Assembly (NCBI RefSeq): GCF_000378225.1 | Contig: NZ_KB905141.1 | Coordinates: 511,326 to 575,325, forward strand | Direction: 5' to 3' | DNA length: 64,000 nt | Source: Methylophilus methylotrophus DSM 46235 = ATCC 53528 | Lineage (GTDB): Bacteria > Pseudomonadota > Gammaproteobacteria > Burkholderiales > Methylophilaceae | Shown here: positions 58,281-64,000 of the stretch, piece by piece | Numbering within the stretch: the stretch's first letter is position 1 | How the letters are laid out: every line of letters starts with the position of its first letter | The notes under the pieces: model-generated | Told to the model about the DNA's origin: nothing | Databases searched by the model: none | The model's input: only the letters and a program-made list of their open reading frames with translations | Position numbers and translations under genes: made by a program

Positions 58281-59150
58281 TTAGACGTTGAGTGTTTTCA
58301 GGTAAGCTCTAAAGCTATCTGCAATTTCCGGATGTTTCAGTGCCAGCTCAACGTTTGCCTGCATAAAGCCCAGCTTGCTGCCGCAATCATAACGCTTACC
58401 TTTGTAACGATAGGCTTTTACCTTTTCATATTGCATAAGGGCGGAAATACCGTCAGTGAGTTGAATCTCGCCGCCCTTGCCTGGTTTAACATGTTCCAGG
58501 CAATCAAAAATACGTGGACTCAGCACATACCGGCCTACCACTGCCAGGTTAGAAGGCGCCTCTTCCGGTTTTGGTTTTTCCACCATGCCCTTAACTTCAA
58601 GCAGGTCATCCGTTTCTGCAATTGCATCCACTACCCCATAGCTGCTCGTTTCTTCAGGAGCCACTGTTTCAATCCCCAGAATGGAGCACTGATGTTGATC
58701 ATACACATCAACCATTTGCTTGGTGATGGAGACATCACCACACAACAGGTCATCCGCCAGCAACACGGCAAAGGGCTCATCACCCACCACTGGTTTGGCA
58801 CATAACACCGCATGCCCCAAACCCAGGGCTTGCGACTGGCGGATAAACACGCAGCTCACACCTTTAGGCAAAATGCTGTGCACGATGTCCAGCAGCTTTT
58901 GTTTGCCTGCCGCTTCGAGCTCGGCTTCCAGTTCATAGGCCTTATCAAAATGGTCGGCAATCGAGCGTTTATTACGTCCAGTGATAAAAATCAGCTCAGT
59001 CGCGCCAGCGGCAATGGCTTCTTCAGCGGCGTATTGAATCAGCGGTTTATCCACGACAGGCAGCATTTCCTTGGGACTGGCTTTGGTCGCCGGTAAAAAA
59101 CGCGTACCAAGTCCAGCTACAGGGAAGACTGCTTTTGTAATTTTTTTCAT
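58281..59150 (-). CDS. galU: UTP-glucose-1-phosphate uridylyltransferase
   Basis: Makes UDP-glucose for envelope polysaccharides. 289 residues with the nucleotide-binding [25 protein letters not shown] start, the AVLLADDLL region, [13 protein letters not shown] and [13 protein letters not shown]. Typical GalU length. Confidence 0.96.
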   Translation of the reverse strand: MKKITKAVFPVAGLGTRFLPATKASPKEMLPVVDKPLIQYAAEEAIAAGATELIFITGRNKRSIADHFDKAYELEAELEAAGKQKLLDIVHSILPKGVSCVFIRQSQALGLGHAVLCAKPVVGDEPFAVLLADDLLCGDVSITKQMVDVYDQHQCSILGIETVAPEETSSYGVVDAIAETDDLLEVKGMVEKPKPEEAPSNLAVVGRYVLSPRIFDCLEHVKPGKGGEIQLTDGISALMQYEKVKAYRYKGKRYDCGSKLGFMQANVELALKHPEIADSFRAYLKTLNV

Positions 59151-59233
59151 GGTCGTATCCTAAAAATTAAAAGTAATTATAAAAAATATGCGGGCAGTCA
59201 TATAACTAAAATATCATTCGATAGTCATCTGAC

Positions 59234-59500
59234 TTAAATTATAAATATAGATTTCAATTTTAATAAAAGAACTGTGCTGGCGAGAATCGCCGTGATTGCA
59301 TTTGCAATAATCACTGGCCAATCCTGGATCAAAATGCCGTAGATAAACCAAAGCACCACACCTGTGGTAAAAATGAGGTACATGGGCAAGGAAATTCCGC
59401 TTAAATCCCGGGTACGCCAAGACTGGATTACTTGTGGCACGAATGCAAGCGTTGTGCAAACGGCTGCCACTGAGCCAATACAGGTATTCAACACACTCAT
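59234..59500 (-). CDS. SemiSWEET sugar transporter
   Basis: 88 residues with three transmembrane helices and the PQ motif (FVPQV, Pro22-Gln23), followed by [23 protein letters not shown] as in bacterial SemiSWEETs, which dimerise to carry sugars down a gradient. The start ATG overlaps the uvrB stop by three bases (ATGA arrangement), so it is translationally coupled to the DNA-repair gene, an unusual partner. Confidence 0.9.
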   Translation of the reverse strand: MSVLNTCIGSVAAVCTTLAFVPQVIQSWRTRDLSGISLPMYLIFTTGVVLWFIYGILIQDWPVIIANAITAILASTVLLLKLKSIFII

Positions 59501-61530
59501 TTCAAATCTTCTACTTCGGCACCAAATGCCTGTAACTTAAGTTTTTTCAACTGGTCGCGATATTGGGCTGCCTTCTCGAACTCCAGGTTCTTGGCCGCAT
59601 CGTGCATGGCTTTTTCGATGCGCTTGAGTTCTTTGGTCAGCGCCTTCTCGCTCATGCTTTCATAGGTCGCTTGCTCTTGCGCGGCCTTACGCTCACGCTG
59701 TGCTTCGTCTTTATCATAAACGCCTTCAATAATATCCTTGATGCGCTTGGTCACACCTTTAGGGGTGATGCCATGCTCGGCGTTAAACGCCAGCTGAATT
59801 TTACGTCTGCGATCCGCTTCATCCATGGCCAGCTTCATGCTGCGCGTGATGCTATTGGCATAAAAAATCACCTTGCCGTTCAAGTTACGAGCCGCCCGCC
59901 CTGCTGTCTGGATCAATGAGCGCTCGGAGCGGAGAAAACCTTCTTTATCCGCATCCAGCACAGCCACCAGCGAGACTTCTGGGATATCCAGGCCCTCACG
60001 CAGCAGGTTAATCCCCACTAGCACATCAAATTCGCCCAAGCGCAAATCACGGATAATTTCAACGCGTTCTACCGTATCGATATCACTGTGTAAGTAACGC
60101 ACCTTCACACCATGTTCGCTTAGGTAATCCGTCAGGTCTTCAGCCATACGCTTGGTGAGCGTAGTCGCCAGCACGCGTTCGCCGACTTCTACACGCAACT
60201 TGATCTCGCCAAGCAAGTCATCTACCTGGGTATCAGCCGGTTTCACGGTGATTTCAGGATCCACCAATCCGGTGGGGCGCGCAATCATCTCCACCACTTG
60301 CTGCTGATGCTCTTTTTCATAATTAGCGGGGGTGGCAGAGACAAAAACGCATTGCCGCATGATGCGCTCAAACTCTTCAAACTTAAGTGGCCGGTTATCC
60401 ATGGCCGACGGCAGGCGCCAGCCATAATCCACCAGGTTTGCCTTGCGTGAACGGTCACCCAGATACATGCCCCCAATTTGCGGGACTGTGACATGGCTCT
60501 CGTCAATGATCATCAGCGCCTGTTCTGGCAGGTAATCAATCAGCGTCGGCGGTGGATCACCCGGGTTGCGACCGGTCAGATGACGGCTATAGTTTTCAAT
60601 GCCCTTGCAAAAGCCGATTTCATTGAGCATTTCGAGGTCAAACCGGGTACGCTGCTCTATGCGCTGCGCTTCTACCAGTTTATTTTCACTCAGGAAAAAA
60701 CTCACGCGTTGGCGCAGTTCTTCCTTAATCGTCTCCATCGCACGCACAGTGGCTTCTCGCGCAGTCACATAATGGCTGGAAGGAAAAATACGGAAGTTGT
60801 GAATCTTGTTAAACACCTGGCCCGTGAGCGGATCAAACAGCTGTATCGTGTCGATTTCATCATCAAACAGGCTGATACGCACGGCGGTTTCACTGTTTTC
60901 TGAAGGAAACACATCAATAATATCGCCACGCACGCGGAAGCAACCGCGGCCAAAGTCAAAATCATTGCGGTCGTATTGCATGGCAATCAGGTGCGCCACA
61001 ATGTCTTTTTGCGAGATCTTTTTACCCTGATGGATATGCAGGACCATGCCATGGTATTCCCCAGGGTCACCAATACCATAAATCGCCGACACCGTTGCCA
61101 CGATCACGGCATCTTCACGTTCCAGCAAGGCTTTGGTCGCAGACAAACGCATCTGCTCAATATGGTCGTTAATGCTGGAATCTTTTTCGATAAACAGGTC
61201 GCGCGAAGGCACATAGGCTTCGGGCTGGTAGTAGTCATAGTAGCTCACAAAATACTCGACCGCATTATTGGGGAAAAACTCCCTGAACTCGCTGTAAAGC
61301 TGTGCGGCCAGTGTCTTGTTGGGTGCCATGACAATCGCTGGTTTACCTGTACGGGCAATCACGTTAGCCATGGTGTAGGTTTTGCCGGAGCCAGTGACTC
61401 CCAGCAGGGTCTGAAACTTCAAGCCGTCATGAATGCCCTGCGTCAATTTTTCAATCGCTTGCGGCTGGTCACCAGCAGGCGGAAAAGGCTGGTGCAATTC
61501 ATATTTACTGCCAGGGAAAGTGACGATCAC
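59497..61530 (-). CDS. uvrB: Excinuclease ABC subunit B
   Basis: Damage-verification helicase of nucleotide excision repair. 677 residues from a GTG start. Walker A GVTGSGKT at 44-51, the beta-hairpin region [12 protein letters not shown], helicase motifs ([33 protein letters not shown]) and a C-terminal UVR domain ([16 protein letters not shown]). Confidence 0.97.
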   Translation of the reverse strand: MIVTFPGSKYELHQPFPPAGDQPQAIEKLTQGIHDGLKFQTLLGVTGSGKTYTMANVIARTGKPAIVMAPNKTLAAQLYSEFREFFPNNAVEYFVSYYDYYQPEAYVPSRDLFIEKDSSINDHIEQMRLSATKALLEREDAVIVATVSAIYGIGDPGEYHGMVLHIHQGKKISQKDIVAHLIAMQYDRNDFDFGRGCFRVRGDIIDVFPSENSETAVRISLFDDEIDTIQLFDPLTGQVFNKIHNFRIFPSSHYVTAREATVRAMETIKEELRQRVSFFLSENKLVEAQRIEQRTRFDLEMLNEIGFCKGIENYSRHLTGRNPGDPPPTLIDYLPEQALMIIDESHVTVPQIGGMYLGDRSRKANLVDYGWRLPSAMDNRPLKFEEFERIMRQCVFVSATPANYEKEHQQQVVEMIARPTGLVDPEITVKPADTQVDDLLGEIKLRVEVGERVLATTLTKRMAEDLTDYLSEHGVKVRYLHSDIDTVERVEIIRDLRLGEFDVLVGINLLREGLDIPEVSLVAVLDADKEGFLRSERSLIQTAGRAARNLNGKVIFYANSITRSMKLAMDEADRRRKIQLAFNAEHGITPKGVTKRIKDIIEGVYDKDEAQRERKAAQEQATYESMSEKALTKELKRIEKAMHDAAKNLEFEKAAQYRDQLKKLKLQAFGAEVEDLK

Positions 61531-61685
61531 GAAAACAATCTGGAAACAAGAATAGTATGAGCTCTATTTTAACTGTTTTTGCCATCTCAGGCGTATGATT
61601 TACATTCTTGCTACTTGATTTGCGCATGAACTTTTACCACAAGAACCAGTCAGTTCATCAATAATAAAACGACCCAAGGGATCAC

Positions 61686-62696
61686 GTGAGACATTTTCTA
61701 CTAGCATTGCTGGCAGTGGCCGCGTCTACTGCACACGCTTTCGACCAACAGGCATTGATGGAGTCTTACTCTGGCGTTGTCATGATACGTGGGTACAATC
61801 AGGATGGTGGCATGGCCTATGGCTCTGGCGTCGTTGTGGCAGAAAATGCCGTGGTGACTAACTGCCATGTCATGCGTGCCACCAAACAACCCTGGGTTTC
61901 ACGTGGTGAAGACAGTTATTCCATTACTGCAGTACGCGCAGATGCCTGGCATGATCTCTGCCTAGTCACCACCCACAATTTGCCATTCAAGCCAGTGCCT
62001 CGCGGCAACAGTCTGTCACTGACACGGGGACAGGAAATTACAGCGATTGGTCACTCCAATGGTGCTCCCGCCCCACTCACTTCCAGAGGGGAAATACAGG
62101 GCCTATATTCCACCCCTTCCGGCAATATGATACGTAGTAGCGCAAAGTTCCTGATGGGCGCCAGCGGTAGCGGCTTGTTCGACATGCAAGGCAGACTGGT
62201 TGGGATTAATACCTTTAAAACCGCTGGTCGCGGTGGCAGCATACACTTCGCCCTGCCGGTTGAATGGCTGGAAACCTTGGAAAAAATGCCGGCAAGTAGC
62301 GATTTTCCTATCACCGGCAAAGCCCTGTGGGAAGAAGATGAGGACAAGAAACCTTTTTATATGCGGGCAGCAGTACCCGAATCGCGCCAGGATTGGGTAA
62401 CGCTGGAAAAAATAAGCACGCTGTGGACACAGCAAGAAGTCAGCAGTGCAGACGCGTGGTTTAGCCTGGGCTTGTCACAACAATCGTTAAAACACTTTGA
62501 AGCCGCCGCCATCTCTTTTGATAAAGCAGTTGCACTAGACAACCAATTTGTAGAAGCCTGGTTCAGGCGTGGTGAAGTGGCACAACTGCTGGGCGACGTG
62601 CAAACCGTACACACGGTAGAAACGCGGCTGCAACAAATTGATCCCTTACTGGTCACGGCTTACCAGGCGTATCTTGGTTGTGGACCAGACTGCTAA
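61686..62696 (+). CDS. Secreted trypsin-like serine protease with C-terminal TPR
   Basis: 336 residues from a GTG start. Signal peptide to Ala18 (AASTAHA), then a trypsin/HtrA-like domain with triad His61 (TNCHVM), Asp90 (WHDLCLV) and Ser160 (GASGSGLF). The C-terminal third has one or two tetratricopeptide units (AWFSLGLSQQSLKHFEAAAISFDKAV). No PDZ domain. Periplasmic location is expected. Cys60 and Cys92 flank the active site and could form a disulfide. It sits between uvrB and an aspC-type gene; substrate unknown. Confidence 0.85.
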   Translation: MRHFLLALLAVAASTAHAFDQQALMESYSGVVMIRGYNQDGGMAYGSGVVVAENAVVTNCHVMRATKQPWVSRGEDSYSITAVRADAWHDLCLVTTHNLPFKPVPRGNSLSLTRGQEITAIGHSNGAPAPLTSRGEIQGLYSTPSGNMIRSSAKFLMGASGSGLFDMQGRLVGINTFKTAGRGGSIHFALPVEWLETLEKMPASSDFPITGKALWEEDEDKKPFYMRAAVPESRQDWVTLEKISTLWTQQEVSSADAWFSLGLSQQSLKHFEAAAISFDKAVALDNQFVEAWFRRGEVAQLLGDVQTVHTVETRLQQIDPLLVTAYQAYLGCGPDC

Positions 62697-62849
62697 AAAT
62701 AACGCTTTCACTGTTGGTCTTGAAAAACACTCTTTGCAGCTTCCACAGCCGGGTGTTTTTGCGTAGAATATCGCGTTTTTCATTTTTTTGCAGGCTGCAT
62801 TCATGCATCGCCTGCCCGAGCAAAATACGACCTCTACAAGGAAGCAATC

Positions 62850-64000
62850 TTGAGCCAAGCTGCCGCCAGCGTGCTGTCTGCGCGCGTGTTATCGATTAAA
62901 GAATCCCCCACTCTGGCCATTACTGCCAAAGCGGCTAAATACAAGTCAGAAGGCCGCCCGATTATTGGCTTGGCCGCCGGCGAGCCTGACTTTGATACGC
63001 CCCAGCATATTAAAGATGCCGCCAAAGCAGCGATTGATGCAGGCTATACCAAATACACACCGGTCAGCGGCATCCCTGCCCTGAAAAAAGCCATCGTCAA
63101 CAAATTCAAGAACGAAAACGGTTTTGACTATGCCGTGAACGAAGTGATTGTCGGCGTCGGCGGCAAGCAGACCATTTTCAACCTTTGTCTGGCCGTGTTG
63201 AATCCTGGCGACGAAGTGATTGTGCCCGCCCCTTACTGGGTCAGCTATGCCGATATCGCCATGGTGGCCGAGGCCAAACCAGTGATTATCGAGTGCGGTA
63301 TTGAGCAAGGCTTCAAACTGTTGCCAGCCCAGCTGGAATCCGCCATCACTGCGAAGACCAAACTGGTGATGTTTAACTCCCCTTCCAACCCCACCGGCGC
63401 CGTATATACCTTGGACGAATTAAAAGCGCTAGGTGAGGTATTGCTAAAACACCCGCACGTACTGGTCGCAACAGACGACATGTACGAGCACGTCAACCTC
63501 ACTGGCGAAAAATTCCATAACATCCTCAATGCTGCCCCGGGCCTTAAAGACCGCTGCATAGTTTTGAATGGCGTTTCCAAAGCCTACTCAATGACAGGCT
63601 GGCGCATTGGTTACGCGGCAGGTCCTGCTTATATCATCAAGGCCATGGAAATCCTGCAAAGCCAGTCAACCAGTAATCCGGCTTCTATTTCACAATATGC
63701 AGCAGAAGCCGCCTTGAGCGGCTCGCAAGACTGTATCAAGCCTATGGTGGCGGCCTTCCGCGAGCGCCACAAATATGTGGTTGACCGCTTTAATGCCATT
63801 CCTGGCTTAAGTTGCCTAATGGCAGGTGGCGCATTTTATGCATTTCCGGATGCACGCCAAGCCATTACCAATCTGCATCAAGCGGGCAAAATCAAGGAGA
63901 TGACAGATATGGCCCTGGCAGAATACCTGCTTGAAGAACACAATGTCGCCGTGGTGCCTGGCTCTGCGTTTGGTGCTGAAGGTTACTTCCGCATCTCGTT
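62850..64000 (+). CDS. aspC: Aspartate aminotransferase (class I PLP), 3' truncated by window edge
   Basis: Starts at TTG 62850, with AAGGAAG five bases upstream; the N-terminus SQAAASVLSARVLSIKESPTL matches the bacterial aspartate aminotransferase I-gamma group. Visible: GEPDFDTPQHI, the PLP-phosphate region VGGKQTIFN, MFNSPSNPTGAVY, PLP lysine in NGVSKAYSMTGWRIGYAAG, and the closing AEYLLEEHNVAVVPGSAFG before the sequence ends. About 383 codons are present of an expected 395-400. Aspartate/prephenate aminotransferase activity is also possible. Confidence 0.92.
   Translation, partial: MSQAAASVLSARVLSIKESPTLAITAKAAKYKSEGRPIIGLAAGEPDFDTPQHIKDAAKAAIDAGYTKYTPVSGIPALKKAIVNKFKNENGFDYAVNEVIVGVGGKQTIFNLCLAVLNPGDEVIVPAPYWVSYADIAMVAEAKPVIIECGIEQGFKLLPAQLESAITAKTKLVMFNSPSNPTGAVYTLDELKALGEVLLKHPHVLVATDDMYEHVNLTGEKFHNILNAAPGLKDRCIVLNGVSKAYSMTGWRIGYAAGPAYIIKAMEILQSQSTSNPASISQYAAEAALSGSQDCIKPMVAAFRERHKYVVDRFNAIPGLSCLMAGGAFYAFPDARQAITNLHQAGKIKEMTDMALAEYLLEEHNVAVVPGSAFGAEGYFRIS

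Overview
This window reads as a chromosomal segment of a methylotrophic betaproteobacterium, most likely family Methylophilaceae (Methylophilus or a close relative). The grounds are a lanthanide-type PQQ methanol dehydrogenase (xoxF), a periplasmic double-PepSY protein resembling LanPepSY of Methylobacillus flagellatus, and a complete mxaR-S-A-C-K-L-L type methanol dehydrogenase maturation operon, set among ordinary betaproteobacterial housekeeping operons. Base composition looks close to half G+C by eye. I saw no insertion sequence, prophage, CRISPR array or rRNA operon, and there is one tRNA gene.

Layout. 1-6.7 kb: hisS (3' part), a SIMPL protein, two orphan dipeptide-type ABC ATPases, yfgM, bamB, der. 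6.7-9.9 kb (minus): sppA, Rieske protein, HAD phosphatase, rluC. 10.5-13.2 kb: rne with a long structured leader. 13.5-18.2 kb: glgA, orn (minus), M48 protease, small cytochrome c, rsgA. 18.3-22.6 kb: the lanthanide/methanol locus, with xoxF (minus), a divergent MocR-like regulator whose PLP lysine appears to be gone, a probable sigma-54-dependent structured small RNA, and the LanPepSY-like gene (minus). 22.7-31.1 kb: thyA, thrC, hom, alaA, an Mth938-domain protein, a DUF1439 lipoprotein, a pilin-like protein, fabB, fabA. 31.4-37.9 kb: mxaRSACKL-like operon with a tandem duplicated last gene. 38-46.8 kb: ygfX/ygfZ, ftsB-eno-kdsA-pyrG (minus), nnrD, smpB, ratA-rnfH, DUF4124. 46.9-54 kb: guaB, guaA, trpS, greB, nitroreductase, ybiT. 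54-57.4 kb: a His-rich Spy-like protein with a two-component system whose kinase is frameshifted at a (CT)6 tract, tRNA-Ser(CGA), a BLUF blue-light sensor. 57.7-64 kb: hpt, galU, SemiSWEET, uvrB, a trypsin-like/TPR protease and the 5' part of an aspartate aminotransferase.

How the parts work together. XoxF oxidises methanol in the periplasm with PQQ and a lanthanide ion. The LanPepSY-like protein is a candidate periplasmic lanthanide binder, and the MoxR/von Willebrand operon is a candidate cofactor or metal insertion machine for methanol dehydrogenase. The most notable unexplained signal is a compact transcription unit at about 21.72-21.96 kb: an upstream inverted repeat, a near-consensus -24/-12 promoter, three hairpins starting at the predicted transcript start, and an intrinsic terminator. 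Some of its sequence words recur upstream of xoxF, in the LanPepSY leader and upstream of glgA.
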